Assembly: GCA_037447655.1 (NCBI GenBank)
Contig: JBBHKE010000537.1
Coordinates: forward strand, 1 to 64,000
From: Zygnema cylindricum
Lineage: Eukaryota; Streptophyta; Zygnematophyceae; Zygnematales; Zygnemataceae
Length of the DNA: 64,000 nucleotides
Direction: 5' to 3'
Within the stretch, counting starts at the first letter, position 1; the number at the start of each line of letters is the position of its first letter. The notes under the pieces are model-generated. The model was not told the DNA's origin and made no database searches. It was given only the letters and a program-made list of their open reading frames with translations. A program made the translations under genes and the position numbers. Of the stretch, positions 1 to 11,373 are shown one piece after another.

Positions 1-304
1 GAACGAGGTTTTTGGCGACGAGATTGATACCATTTTTTCAGCGCACGTTCATATGCATGCGCGTATAATTTATAATTTATTTTTAATTATTTCAAGTAAA
101 AAGGTACACATATGTACGGTCTGACATCATCCGTACACCACACTAATTATATATTGATGTACTTTCGGTCTTGACACTATTTTGGTACGGAACCTCAATT
201 AAAGTCAAGGAAAAATTAAAATCACGTATACTATTTCTGGAAAAAAAAATTGATTTTAAGAACCCAATTTTGTGTCGTTGACACTAATAACGATGCGCGG
301 TGTA
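1..304. mobile_element. Right part of family-A inverted-repeat element
   Basis: The stretch ends at 304 in a terminal repeat (core CGGTGTA, preceded by TAATAACGATG). That terminus is shared with the right ends of elements at 9851, 13967 and 14695. The inside (about 100-160, GTACGGTCTGACA followed by CCGTACACCAC) matches the interior of the 9308-9851 copy. No coding capacity is visible, so it reads as a non-autonomous DNA element cut by the window edge. Confidence 0.5.
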
Positions 305-1329
305 GTATGTACCGAAACGTCATTTGTTCAACACCATCAGATATATCGGATAGCCGATAATATCGATTATCAGAATTACCGCGATGTAAAATTTAGTGAG
401 ACACATCGTTAAAGTTTAGGTTTGGATAATGGTTTTTTAGGGTTTCTTAGTGTTTTTTAGGGAGAATACAGGGTCCTGTAGGGTTTCTACGAATATTTAG
501 GGCTTTCACGGTTTCTTAGGGTTTTTTAATTTATTTTTTAGGGTTTTGAAGAGGTACTTAGATTCAGATTTTTGGGTTTTATATTTTAGGGTATTTTGGT
601 GTTTCTACAGTTTTTGAGGGTTTTTCTTTCTGCATTTTTGTCCGGTAAGGTTTTTATTGTTCTTTAAGGCTTTACGGTTTTTTTTTTCTGAAGCATCTAC
701 TATTTTTTGTGAATTTAAGGTTTTTAAGAATTTGTTTTAAAGTTTCAACAGTTTTTTTTGGGTTTTGACAGTTTTATGCGGTATTTCTCTCAACGGCTAG
801 TGATTTGAATGAAAGACAATGGTTCCTAAAAGTAAACCCTAAAAAACCCTACAAAATAAGGCTATTTTGCAGCATTTTTGTGTTTTTCTTGGGTAAATCG
901 AGTTTTTTAGCGGTTTTTCAAAAGGGTGTGTAGGGTTTGATTTAGGAGTTTTAGATGTATATATATATGTTTTTTTTTTAGGTTTTCCGTTTGTCAATTT
1001 CACTTTTTTATATGGAATTAGTTTTTTTTTTAGGTTTTTAAAAGGTGAATAGGTTATTTTTCGGCTTCTTTAAAGTTTACTAGGATTTTATTTCCCCAAT
1101 TTTCCACATTTTCTGTGAAATTAGGTGAATGCAGTGGCACTGTTATCCAATCGGGGAGTAAAAATGGATTTTTATTCTTTAATTGTACGTTTTATTTGAT
1201 ATTATTTTATATAATAAGGTCTATTTTTATCTTTTTCAAATAGCGGTGGGAAATTTTGTACCTTTATCAAACCTTTTCCTATTTTTCATTCTTTTGTGTT
1301 TTTAATTTGGGTTTATTCCTTTATTTTTT

Positions 1330-1368
<39 letters not shown>

Positions 1369-2095
1369 TACATATATATATTTTACCAATTTGTCTTACT
1401 CGTTTTTGTCTCATTAGCTTTTATCGTTTTTCTTTTGTAATTCTTTTGCAAATGAGAGGTTTTTTTTGTTAAAACACTTTATCAAAGACGGAAAAACAAT
1501 TAATTTTTACTAATTCTCTCTTTTTTGTCTCTTTTAAATATAAAAGCGGAAAAAACTTATATTAAAAAGATAAATGTAATTACTAAAAATCCTCTTAAAT
1601 TACAAAAGGTCAACTTTGACCAGCCATCTTTTAGAATGATCTATCAATTTTTTTTACCGTGTTTCACAAAAAAGAAAAAAAAAACAAGATAATAAAATCT
1701 GCAAAATTGCATAACTTTTTGCGATAGAATATATCGTTATAAAAAAAAAAATGTAAACAACAAAATTTTACAACTCTTGTCGAATTTAAATAGGAAAAAT
1801 ACATGTTCCTCTAATATCTCCCTAACTGACACGTGTTTATGGATAATGGATATGCATATATCCGTATCTCATCTTTTTTAACCTGTCTTTTTGGCTGTTT
1901 CTTCCTTGCTTGAAAAAAAATCAATTTCAAATAACTCGAAAATACAAAAAAAAACGAACGCAGAAGATAAAAAATAATTTGTTAACAATTGTATATTCAT
2001 AGTAAAAACAAGGAAAAATGAAAAATTGTGACAGTTCTCTACCATACGCAAAACACATTAAACCTACATACAAAACTCGTTGCTACTAAAGTTCT
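305..2095. other. AT-rich intergenic DNA, no gene seen
   Basis: No coding region is supported. Positions 345-390 carry ATCGATTATC-like sequence related to the family-B elements further right. From 410 to 1050 short GGGTTTTTTA / TTTAGGG-like words recur irregularly. A TA microsatellite lies at about 1335-1367, followed by T- and A-runs. Confidence 0.5.
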
Positions 2096-2414
2096 TTGAC
2101 ACGATTATCAACAAAGACCGTTGTACAAATACCCAAAAAATATAAAATGTTAAGGGAAAAAAAACTATATCGATTAACAACTTTCCCACACAAAATGGCA
2201 TTTTTTCGTTTGCATCTTAGCCTACCCGTTCCTTTCCCTCCCTCCTCTTGCCCTTTTGTTGTTCCCCGAATGTATGTTTAGCACATATATATGTTTACAT
2301 CTTACAATTTTCCCCTACCTTCTGCCTTCCTTTCAAAGCTTGAAAAAAACTAATCCATTGTATATGATTGAAAAAATAAAAGAACAAAACAATGAAAACA
2401 AGAAAAAGAATACT

Positions 2415-4440
2415 AAAAATCAAGTTTCTCCCACTGCCTCTCTTATTCCCTATTCCTCTTTCCCTTTTCCTCCACTCCCCATCTTCATTTTCTCCCTCTC
2501 CCCCTCTCTCCCACTTGCACCACCCCTCTCACCATTACACCCACCCTCACTCCCGCTCTCGCCTTAATCGATTTTCCTACCCCTCTCCCCATCATTTTTT
2601 TGTATCCCTCTCCCCTTTTGCCCCTCTTTCCCTTTGCCCCACTCTCGGTCTCACATTTTTCTCCTCGCCCACTTTACCCCTCCCCCTCTTTCCCTCTCCC
2701 CCTTTCCCCTCCACCCTTTCGTCCTCTTGCCCCTCACCCTCTCTCCAACTCTCCTTTCCCCCTCACAACTCTCCCCCTATAACCCTTTCCCTCTCCACCT
2801 CTCCCCCCCCACGACCCATCTCCATCTGCCTCCCTGCCCCTCTTTTCCACTCTCCCACTCCCTTTTTTTCTATCTCACCTACACCCCCCTCTCTCTGCTC
2901 CTCACGATCCTGATCTCCCTTTGCCTCTCCCACTCGCTCACTCTCCTGCTCCTTCTCCCACGCCGCCTCACGCTCCCACACCCTTTCCTTCAATCAATCC
3001 CTCACTCCCTTCCGCACCCTCACTCCTTAACCCCCCCCCTCTCATTCTCCCCCCCTCCCCCCCCCCCCCCCCTCTCTCTCTCTCCACCCCTCCCTATTTT
3101 TCTCCTCTCGCTCCATCTACCTCTCCTTTCTATCCCAACCCGTCTTTCTCCCTATCTCTTTCCTTTCCACCCAAATTTTTCTCCTCTCTCCCTCTCTTCC
3201 TCGCTCCCCTCTCCCCCTCTACCTTTCTCCCTGATTTCCCTTGTAACCTCCTCCCTCTCCCTTTTCCCCTCACCCTCCACCTCTCCCTCTCCCCCTCTCT
3301 CTTCCTCTCTTTCTCCAATTCTCTCCTTATCCCTCGCCCCCTCCCTCTCTCTGTACCTCTTTCTCCCTCTCCAAAACCCCCTCACTCTAATTGTCCCTAA
3401 TCTCCGCTTTCCTATTTTTATCTCCCCACGCTCCCCCACAACCCTCTCCACCTCTACTCCTCCCCCCCTTGACCTCACCTTACACCTCTCCCTCTTCGAA
3501 TCACACTTTACCCATCTACTTATTTCCTCTCTCTTTCTCTCTCTTCCTCTCTCTCCCTCTCCCCTTATCCCCCTTCCAATTCCCCCTATTCCTTCCCCTC
3601 CTCTACCTCTCCCTCCCCCTCTCCCTCTTTTTCTCCCGTCCCTCCTTCCTTTATAACCTCTCTCTCCCTATCCCTGTACCTCTCTCCTCCTTTTCCTTTC
3701 TCACTTTCTTCCCCTCTCGCTCTTAACCGCTCTTCCCTCTCTTTCTCTCTCTTTCTCTCCTTGTCTTTTTCCCGCTTTCTCTCCCTTTGCCTCTTTCATT
3801 TACCTTTTCCCAACCACTCCACTCCCCTTCCCAGTAGCCCTCCCCCCCACCCTCACCCTCCCCTTTCCCCTTTCCCTCACCCACTATTCTCTTACCCCAC
3901 TTTTTTTTCCCTAATCCCTCTCGCCCACTCCCCCTCCTCTCCCCCTCCCTACTCCTTTTCTTTTCTTATCCCCCTCCCTCTCGTACTCCCTCTCTCCTCC
4001 CCGTTCCTACTCACCCACTTCTCCTCTCCCACTTCCCCCTCCCCCTTTCCTCTCCCCTCCTCCCCTCCTATTTTCTTACCTCCTTTTTCTTTTGCTTATC
4101 CTTTAGCGTGTCTTACTCCCCCTCTCTCCCTCTCCCCCTCTCCCCCTCTCCCCGTCTCACCCTTTTATCCTCTCCTCTCCCCCTGGCCAGCTTTACCCCT
4201 CTTTTCTCTCACACTCTTCATAATCCTCAACGCCCTTACCCTCTCCCTTTCTTCACCCCTTTCTTCTTTCCTTTCTCCTCCTCTCCCCGCTTCCCATCTC
4301 CCTCACTTCTCCACTTCCTTTCTCCCCTCCCTCCATCACTGGTGAACTCCCGTTCTTCCCCTGTGCCTGTCTTTCGCTCTAAACCTCTCCCTTCTCTCCT
4401 CTTTTCCCTCGTTTCCCCTCTCCTCCTGTCTCCTCCTTTC
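2415..4440. repeat. 2-kb polypyrimidine (CCCTCT-type) tract
   Basis: The plus strand is almost entirely C and T for about 2 kb, with irregular CCCTCT, CTCTCC and CCCC words. All three frames stay open over long distances and give Pro/Ser/Leu-rich strings, which is a composition artefact rather than evidence of protein. It is a degenerate simple-sequence array able in principle to form triplex (H-DNA). No promoter, splice or coding signal is visible. Confidence 0.85.
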
Positions 4441-5095
4441 TAACCTCTATTTTTTATCGAATTAAAGAAATAATCCGCCAATCATTTCACAAAAATCAGA
4501 AAAATAACCATATTATAAGTACCCACTAAAAACTAGAGAGTAATAAACATATTTTTCATACAAGTTATCCTATCCACGTCTATTTCAATCATCACTGGCC
4601 GCCATATCTAACCCACTTGCCCCACTTTCCCTTCCCCTCTTTTTTTCCACCATCAAATCATACAAGATTATATGATTAGTTTTTTTGCGGAAAAATAAAC
4701 ATATAAAAAAAATTAACTCGCTTTTGACAAACTTTCACGTAGCAAACAATTTTTTACAACAAACCATTTCCAATTAGATAAGAGTTTTGATGCGTGGCAC
4801 AACCTTAGCGTCATGTGTCTTACAAGTATATGAGGGATTTTAGCTGACCGATGGACCATGGAATACTGCCATTAAAATCGTTGTTATTTAGAATTCTGTG
4901 ACAATAGTCATCCACAAAAGAAATTATGGTTTACGAAAAAAAAAACAGTTTTACGAATTTCAAAGATACTATTCCATTTGATTAGATGCATTCGTCTCCC
5001 CTCCTCCCTTTCAGGACCCCCTTATCCTCCCCCTCCTCATTCACCGCTTTGCAAAAATTAGTCATTTATTCTTCCACTTTTATTAAAAAAAACAA
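4441..5095. other. Intergenic, no gene seen
   Basis: AT-rich sequence with scattered A/T runs and a short pyrimidine patch near 5000-5045. I see no supported coding or RNA feature. Confidence 0.4.
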
Positions 5096-5099
5096 TTAC

Positions 5100-5565
5100 G
5101 TGCAATGATGCCATCTAAGGTGATACTCCCAATCGAAAGTCAACTTTTGGATACACTTCGACGGTGAAAAATAGTGGATGTTGATCGAGTAACAAGCTAC
5201 AAAACTACATCTGAGTCAAAGATGGAGACTGAACATGTAGCAATTAGCTCAAGTGTCACAAAGGTAATTTGGGTAAATTCAATTCTTCAAGAACTTGGGG
5301 CTTAAATGAACATAGATGAAGGTGCAAGAACAAGCCTCAGCCAGCCCCAAACACCATTTTAAGAGCAAGCATATTGACATTTAGCAGAGCTTTGTCAAAT
5401 AAAAAGTAAAAAACAAAATAATTTAAGTAGAGTATGTTCTTGATTCTCAAATAGCTGCTGAAATTGCTCAACAAAGCTCTGCTCGTCCCTAAGCTGATGT
5501 ATTGTAGAAAAATTAAGAAGTTTGCCCTCTGTGCCTTAAAGGGAGCATTCAAAAGTGATGTGTAG
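5100..5565 (+). pseudogene. Decayed Ty1/copia RNase H tail
   Basis: Translation near 5195-5305 reads like the end of a copia RNase H domain (ESKMETEHVAISS, then VIWVNSILQELG, matching the usual TEAEYVA...WL..LL.ELG pattern). After a frame change, 5365-5555 reads KSKHIDI, then a stop-interrupted QSFVK..KVKNKII.VEYV, matching the conserved SKHIDI...IREKV...LEYV segment. Several in-frame stops show it is dead. A degenerate GGGAG plus TTCAAAAGTG at about 5544-5560 resembles the polypurine tract and LTR start of the 55-kb copia copy. No upstream reverse transcriptase or integrase is present here. Confidence 0.65.
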
Positions 5566-6900
5566 AGAGGAATCTGCGAGACGGAAAAATCATTCATGTT
5601 TCACGGCACACACGAGGAGTTCATTAGTGATTTTGATCTGTGTATTACCACCACAAGAGCAAGTAATTTTTTTTTTCTACCGTTTGTTTATGCGTGTCAA
5701 CACTTTTTTCACACGGGAATTTGACGATATTGCAAATTCAACGCTGACTTGTCCATTTTTGAAATATTAACCGAAGCTTTTTGATACACAATCAAAATTA
5801 ATTTCTTCTACTTAAAATCGAACATAACCTATTTTTGAAATTCGGAGTTTTTACCACTATCCAAAACGATTTAAAACATGTCTTTTAAAAAAATGTGAAT
5901 TTCCTTAGTCGAAACCTCATAACTCTGTAGTTTATTTGTATTTCGAAATTTTTTGATTCTTTTTCTTTTGTTGGATCAATATTCAGATTAACTTTTAAAA
6001 TCAGATTTTTTACACTTGCTACTTTTACATGCACACATCACAAAGTTGTTTTAGTTTGGGTCATCTGTGTTGTAAATTTGAAAGGCTAAAACTTCACCTA
6101 TAACGAAGAAAAAATTGAATACAAGTCCACAACTATGTATTATGTATGATCTACAACGGCACAAAGAGTCGTATTTTTACCATTCACATCTAAAGGGTTA
6201 CTAAAAAGCGCAAATTGACAGCATTCCAATATTCAGCAGAAATTTAGTGTTCAACTTTCTACCTTTCTACTACAACAAGAATCTTATGTAATACATATAT
6301 TTTTGTTTTACTATTTAACTATAACCATGCATGTACCCATTCTTTTTTTTGTTTGGTTTTTGTGCACGACATCCATCCCCCCACCCACAGTTCACTCACA
6401 AGTATTTCAACGCGGTGAGCTTCCCAATCTTTGGAGAAATGCTCCCCCCCAATCCATAATATTGCAAATTTCTGTGCCGTCCAACCGCGTAGGTCATTGA
6501 ACAATATTCCCTTATTTTCTCTTTCCCCTAATTTTTCGTTTGCCCGCGTTCCTCTATCTTCGTTTGTTCCCTCATTTGTTTCACTTCTTGTCTCGAACAG
6601 TCCTTATTTTCATCCATCCAACTCTTTTGTTCTCTTCCATTAAACTGGTTCCATTCCTCCACCATTCATCCCCACATTTTCTTGCTCTTTCACCTTATAT
6701 TCTCTTTCCTCCCCCCGTTCTCCTCCTCTCTAAACAAGTTCCCACTTTCTCACTCAACCAAACCCCGCCCCCCTCCCCCCTTCCCCTCTCGCACAAACCG
6801 AAGTTGAACTACCATCCACTCGCACAAAAATGCTTTTACAGCCTCCCCCGCCCCTTCTCCTTATACATCCCAAATATTTTTCTGCACCTGCTTTGAAATT
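5566..6900. other. Intergenic, no gene seen
   Basis: AT-rich to 6300, then a pyrimidine-rich stretch (about 6500-6860) with open but low-complexity frames. No splice-supported or homologous coding sequence was found. Confidence 0.4.
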
Positions 6901-6909
6901 AAGTGCGAA

Positions 6910-6912
<3 letters not shown>

Positions 6913-6952
<40 letters not shown>

Positions 6953-7002
6953 GGCCAGGGGCGAGAGGGAGGGAGAGAGGGAGGGAGGGAAGGAGCAAAT
7001 TT
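6913..7002. repeat. GA dinucleotide then GGGA microsatellite
   Basis: A (GA)n run at about 6914-6949 is followed by degenerate GGGAGA/GGGA units to about 6995. If the minus-strand gene at 7043-7424 is spliced onward, this tract would be a CT-rich stretch inside its second intron. Confidence 0.85.
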
Positions 7003-7042
7003 GTCACATTAAAGAGTGCACGCAGCAATAATGGTTACTCAC

Positions 7043-7424
7043 ACTGAATACACGCGACCGGTATCATCGCATAAAAAGATCGCACTCGTCCACGCGTAGC
7101 TGTCGTTTCCTCCGTCGTAACATTTGATCGCGGGGAATAATTTTTTGTTCGCGACCGCCGCCTTCACCGCCTTCAGAGCCGCCTCTGCAGCATCCGTACG
7201 GACAGTACGGAAAGTACGGACACACGTGTCATAGGAGAGGAATGGTGCCAACCTTCGCACGTGTGAAAACATGGAATGGACAGGGAAATGAAAGGGGAAA
7301 TGAGGGTGAAAGGAGGGAAGAACGTACTGTCTTGCTGCGCCATGGGTCCAGTATAGGTTCCCGCTATAAGTGCCACGTGGCACACAAAGGCCAGAAATAT
7401 GAAGGTAATGGCGGTGGCAGCCAT
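7043..7424 (-). CDS. Putative small secreted protein, two exons seen
   Basis: Family not recognised. Minus-strand exon 1 (7424-7329) starts in a good context and encodes MAATAITFIFLAFVCHVALI, a classical N-terminal signal peptide, then AGTYTGPMAQQD. A GTACGT donor and a CTGCAG acceptor define an intron of about 147 bp (about 7328-7182) that joins in frame to exon 2 (7181-7043), encoding AALKAVKAAVANKKLFPAIK and then a Cys-containing stretch to DDTGRVYS. Exon 2 ends at a strong GTGAGT donor but also runs straight into a TGA, so the protein may end there at about 77 residues or continue to a short third exon near 6890. Local base composition is more GC-rich than the surroundings, as expected of coding DNA. 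Signal peptide, phase match and composition are seen; function is unknown. Confidence 0.4.
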
Positions 7425-7688
7425 GGCTCGGAGCTCGCCACGTCACTCGGAGGCAATGTTGGGTGAAGGGAGGTGTGGGTCGCGAGGGCGAAGGCTGCCA
7501 AAGGGGAGTTGGCGATACGGCAGCCGCCGATTCGTCTTTCTCTATAGAAGGGCGTTGGACCGAGAGGGGAAAACGAATCCGACGAGCGATCTTCCCGAAG
7601 AACCGTATTTTACGCAGGAAGATGTGGATTGTACCTTTCCGTACGACTTTCAACGTATACGGTGATATTTTAGTAGATTATATATTCC

Positions 7689-8190
7689 TTCAAACGTGCG
7701 AAGGGACCACTGGTGTCTTAAAAGAATATAACGAGCGATCTTTCTACCTGTAACTATCTCTGTACATGTGGTTTTGGCAGTTTACAGTTTCGTAGAAGAA
7801 TAGAACAAACTTTCTTTTTAACTGTAACTGTCATTTGTACATGTTTCTTGTACGGTCTTCAGTTTCCCGTTACCTTGGTCGCTCTTTTCTGCACATGAAC
7901 GTACGATCTTTCGATTACGTACTATTTGTCTGCCGGAAGGTAATGATGGCATTGCCGAGGAGTGCAGTTTCGTACATAACGTCATCATGTCCAAACGCAA
8001 TCGTTCCATGTTGCCTGTTTAACGGCTTCCAGTTTCGTTCAAACGTGCGATGGAACAACTGGTGTGGCGTGGAAGAATATAACGGCCTATCTTCCTAGCT
8101 GTAACTGTTTTTTGTACATGTCTTCAGTACAGTCTACAGTTCACCGTCACCTTGGTCGCTCTTTACTGTACAGTGCTATAGTTGACCGTA
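7689..8190. repeat. Diverged direct repeat, two copies about 350 bp apart
   Basis: The words AAACGTGCGA, GAAGAATATAACG, CTGTAACT, TGTACATG and CACCTTGGTCGCTCTTT recur in the same order at about 7690-7900 and about 8038-8170. Both copies are non-coding. They resemble a fragmented repeat family rather than a gene duplication. Confidence 0.5.
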
Positions 8191-8471
8191 CGAGATTTTG
8201 CGTACATACTATATTGTATTTTATTTTAAACATTACATAGTATGGCATGGCACGTCATGGCTTTCGTACAAAGTTCAATTATACAGTCTGAACCATATTA
8301 GTTATTGCCGAGGATTAATGAGCCCGGTATTTATCGATAATGTATCGCATATATCGGTCTTTAACGCTGTGGTTCCTTTATCGATACGTCAAACTAATAA
8401 ATTGATCATCGGTAAGTCAAAAGAAGGTACATATTGGATATCGACAAATGGCTACCGATACACAACACTAA
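8190..8471. mobile_element. Family-B inverted-repeat element, right end
   Basis: It ends in TACCGATACACAACACTA at about 8453-8470, the inverse of the left end TAGTGTTGTGTATCGGTA seen at 57956. Inside are TATCGATAA/ATATCGGT words typical of the family. The left end is degraded, so its start is approximate. Confidence 0.45.
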
Positions 8472-8742
8472 TAACTATGGCATTGCCGACTATAGTCAGA
8501 GGTCGCAAACGGTCAACCGAAACCGTGACCGACCGTTAACCGACCGCCGCGCCGGATCCGGAACGGATTCGGTTGCCAAATTTTGGGGGTCGGGCGGTTA
8601 CGGTCGGTTGATTCACCAGGAAAAAAAAAACGGTCGGTCAACCAAAAAACCAAAAAAAATGAAAAGTTTTTACTGTCCCTATAATCCAACATTCTTGTAC
8701 TTTGTACTCTTTGGCATCGTGGAAGTACGTGACATCATGATT

Positions 8743-9027
8743 AGCGTCGCAAATCTGACACGGTACAGTACTGTACAGTAGTAAGCTATTTATTTTGAAA
8801 ATCAAAGGGAACGCGACAAAGCGTCGCAAATCTGACACGATAGTACACTATTCATTTCGAAAATCTTAGGGAACGCGACAAAGCGTCGCAAAACTGACAC
8901 GGTAGTACACTATTCATTTCGAAAATCTTAGTGAACGCGACAAAGCGTCGCAAATCTGACACGGTAGTACACTATTCATTTCGCAAATCTTAGGCAACGC
9001 GACAAAGCGTCGCAAATCTGACACAGT
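8743..9027. repeat. 62-bp tandem repeat
   Basis: GCGTCGCAAA recurs at 8821, 8883, 8945 and 9007, exactly 62 bp apart, after a first diverged copy at 8743. Each unit reads GCGTCGCAAATCTGACACGG, then TAGTACACTATTCATTTCG and AACGCGACAAA. Further units resume at about 9249-9307 and 9852-9955, separated by two inserted elements, so the array was originally continuous. Confidence 0.9.
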
Positions 9028-9248
9028 ACACCGTCGATCGTATTTAGCGTGTATGTTTTTTTCGTCACTGAAAACATCTTATCTCCGTACATATTTGTCC
9101 AATTTTCAATTTAAGACCGCCATTCGTAAGCTGAGAATACAACCTTTCAATCGCAACCGTCAGATTCACAAACCGACATGTATGTACGGAGAAAATATGT
9201 TTTAAGAGACAAAAAAAACATACACGCTAAATACGATCGACGGTGTAG
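9028..9248. mobile_element. 221-bp palindromic MITE
   Basis: Left end TACACCGTCGATCGTATTTA and right end TAAATACGATCGACGGTGTA are perfect inverses. The symmetry extends inward through GCGTGTATG / CATACACGC to TCCGTACAT / ATGTACGGA. It sits inside a 62-bp repeat unit; the TA at each edge may be the target duplication, as in Tc1/mariner-type elements. Non-coding. A related copy lies at 37676-37873. Confidence 0.8.
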
Positions 9249-9307
9249 TACACTATTCATTTCGCAAATCTTAGGCAACGCGACAAAGCGTCGCAAATCT
9301 GACACAG

Positions 9308-9851
9308 TACACCGCCAATCGCTATTAGCGTAGAAGTTTGATTAGCGTATAATAATAATTACAGTGGTGTACGCTATTTAAGAATTTGAAAATTCTGGAA
9401 AAAATCATACATTCTAATTGTTTGATTATGGTAGTTTGGATCTTTGAAAAAAAAAATGTCGGCCGCAAACATGCTTACACTAATATAGGTCTCCGTACAA
9501 GATCTGGCAAATCGTACACAAATCGTACATTCACACCGTCGAAACGCGGCTGTCGGACGAATATGTGCGAATGGGATTTTTTACGACCTGGTTTTTTTTC
9601 CTTTTTAGAACGCACATTCTCATGCGTCCACGGTTACTAAAACTAATTTATTGTACTTTATAACTTAAAAAGGTACATTTATGTGCTGTCTGACACTGAC
9701 CGTACACCACTCTATTTAAGAGATAACGTACTGAAAATAACCCTAAATAGAATAAAGAAAAAAATAGAATGAACTACACTAATGGAGAATAATAATAAAA
9801 AAAAGTGGGACGGAAATAGCGTACACAACGCTAATAGCGATTGGCGGTGTA
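9308..9851. mobile_element. Family-A inverted-repeat element, full copy (544 bp)
   Basis: Left end TACACCGCCAATCGCTATTA and right end TAATAGCGATTGGCGGTGTA are inverted, with an inner TTAGCGTA / TAGCGTAC pair. The inside holds no convincing ORF. It is inserted at the same TA position of a 62-bp unit as the 9028-9248 element. Shorter or degraded relatives are at 1-304, 13750-13967 and about 14240-14695. Confidence 0.8.
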
Positions 9852-10171
9852 GTACACTATTTATTTCGCAAATCTTAGGGAACGCGACAAAGCGTCGCAA
9901 ATCTGACACGGTAGAAACACTATTCATTTCGCAAATCTAAGGGAACGCAACAAATCGTAATTATTGGCTTATTCCGTCGTACATTGATTAATTTTGTACT
10001 TTTTCGGTTCACGGGACGGTTAGTCGCGAAAACGCAAGATCGGTTAATTTTTTCATAAACGGTCGGTTAACGGTTAACAATTTTGGGCGTATAAAACTCG
10101 TCGAGGTCGTTACTCAGATTTTGAAAAAAAAAACGGTCGGTTTCGGTATGAAAATTTGACTTTGCGACCTC
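9852..10171. repeat. Remaining 62-bp units and right arm of composite element
   Basis: One and a half 62-bp units (about 9852-9955) are followed by GGTCGGTTAACGG-type sequence, which is the inverse of 8500-8640. It is non-coding. Confidence 0.5.
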
Positions 10172-10489
10172 GGCGTTGGGAAGGGTGTAAAAGTCAATTC
10201 GAATTACCCGAATCCGACATTTTTTTAAATCTGAACACGAAATCGGCGGGTTATGTCACGCTCTCCTATATTGTTCCCGGTACCGATACGCGTTCCAGAT
10301 GTTTTATTTTTTGAATCACCGCCGAATCGGCGGCCCTCAAAATTTGGTTTTGAATCGTTCGGATCCGACGTGGGCGGTCAGTACAGTTCGGGTACCGATG
10401 CGACCCTCGACGATGGTAAAAAAAAAATCCCCCATGTGGCGCGCGCTAAGGAGATACTATTTACCGCACTAAATTTGTATGGACCCCCA

Positions 10490-10613
10490 ACTCTTACCAG
10501 ATATCTCGCTATAATTTTTGAGGAGCGATATATCGAGCCCTTTGACCATCTGATATTCGATACATCGAATATCGGATTTATCGCAATAACTTTACCCCCG
10601 ATACACAACACTA
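10490..10613. mobile_element. Family-B element, right-end fragment
   Basis: ATATCGAGCC/ATATCGGATTTATCGC words are followed by the terminus CGATACACAACACTA at 10599-10613. It lies next to the left terminus of another copy at about 10632, so two family-B copies abut almost end to end. Confidence 0.5.
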
Positions 10614-10631
10614 GCGATGATGCTTTTATCT

Positions 10632-11072
10632 CGTGTTGTGTATCGGTAAGAAACTTAATCGATAGTTATCCATTATTGAAAGGTGAGGGGTCTCGATATA
10701 CCGCTCCGAGATCAACATATTCCTTATCGGCGATAAGTGGAAAAATATAGTACGCTATATAATAGTACTTTGTAATATATTGTATATTTTTTTTCACTGT
10801 ACATAGCGTGGCATGCCACACATGGAAATTTCTTCCGTACTCTATATAACGTAAAACGTAAGAACAGGAATTCAATAAAACGGTTTAAACGATACAATTG
10901 TACAATATGAACAGCATATTTATCGGCGATACTTATCAAGTCGATGTTATCGCGGTGAAATGTTTTATCGCTATAACCCCTACAACGATATGTTGTACTT
11001 ATACATTGATTACTGTCAGGCCATGAAAAATGACATATCAATCATCGACAAATGGCTACCTATACATAACAC
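10632..11072. mobile_element. Family-B inverted-repeat element (about 440 bp)
   Basis: The left end GTGTTGTGTATCGGTA is matched by a diverged right end TACCTATACATAACAC near 11057-11072. Inside are TTATCGGCGATAA and a GTGGCATGCCAC palindrome at about 10808, both shared with the other copies. It is non-coding. Confidence 0.55.
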
Positions 11073-11373
11073 CATTTTTTTTCGACCTTCAAACTCATTT
11101 TTTTTCGTGCATTTGCGATGAAAAGGTAGGATGTTTCCATCGGCGGTATCGAAGTGAAAACCGGACATACGGTCATGTATTATGTCTGTACTACAATTGT
11201 ACGGACTCTCACTTCCCACCTAATATATCGCGATGATTGTTGTTGGTCCCAGAGTGATCTAGCGGGCCCCCATACCTCTAGATAGTTGCCATCGTGAATA
11301 TCGAATTTATCGCGATATGAATTTTCTTGATAGACTACACTACAGTACCGTAGTATATGTTGTATATTACAAG

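Larger units (their letters stand above)
8499..10171. mobile_element. 1.67-kb composite element with GAGGTCGCAAA ends
   Basis: GAGGTCGCAAA at 8499 is inverted at the right as TTTGCGACCTC, ending at 10171. Subterminal GGTCAACCGAAACCG and ACGGTCGGTTTCGGT words are also inverted relative to one another. Between the ends lie a 62-bp tandem array and two nested smaller elements. No transposase-like frame and no clear target duplication are visible. The call rests on terminal symmetry only. Confidence 0.45.

Noticed and set aside
400-1050. TTTAGGG-like words suggesting a telomere
   Set aside because: Spacing is irregular, words are mixed with T-runs, no perfect tandem run exists, and unique sequence lies on both sides.
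2392-4443. Long Pro/Ser/Leu-rich open frames (up to 340 codons)
   Set aside because: They follow from pyrimidine-only composition. Overlapping frames are equally open, and there is no start context, splice signal or domain.
10253-10750. 165-codon plus-strand frame
   Set aside because: It runs through repeat-element ends, lacks domains, and has no splice or composition support.
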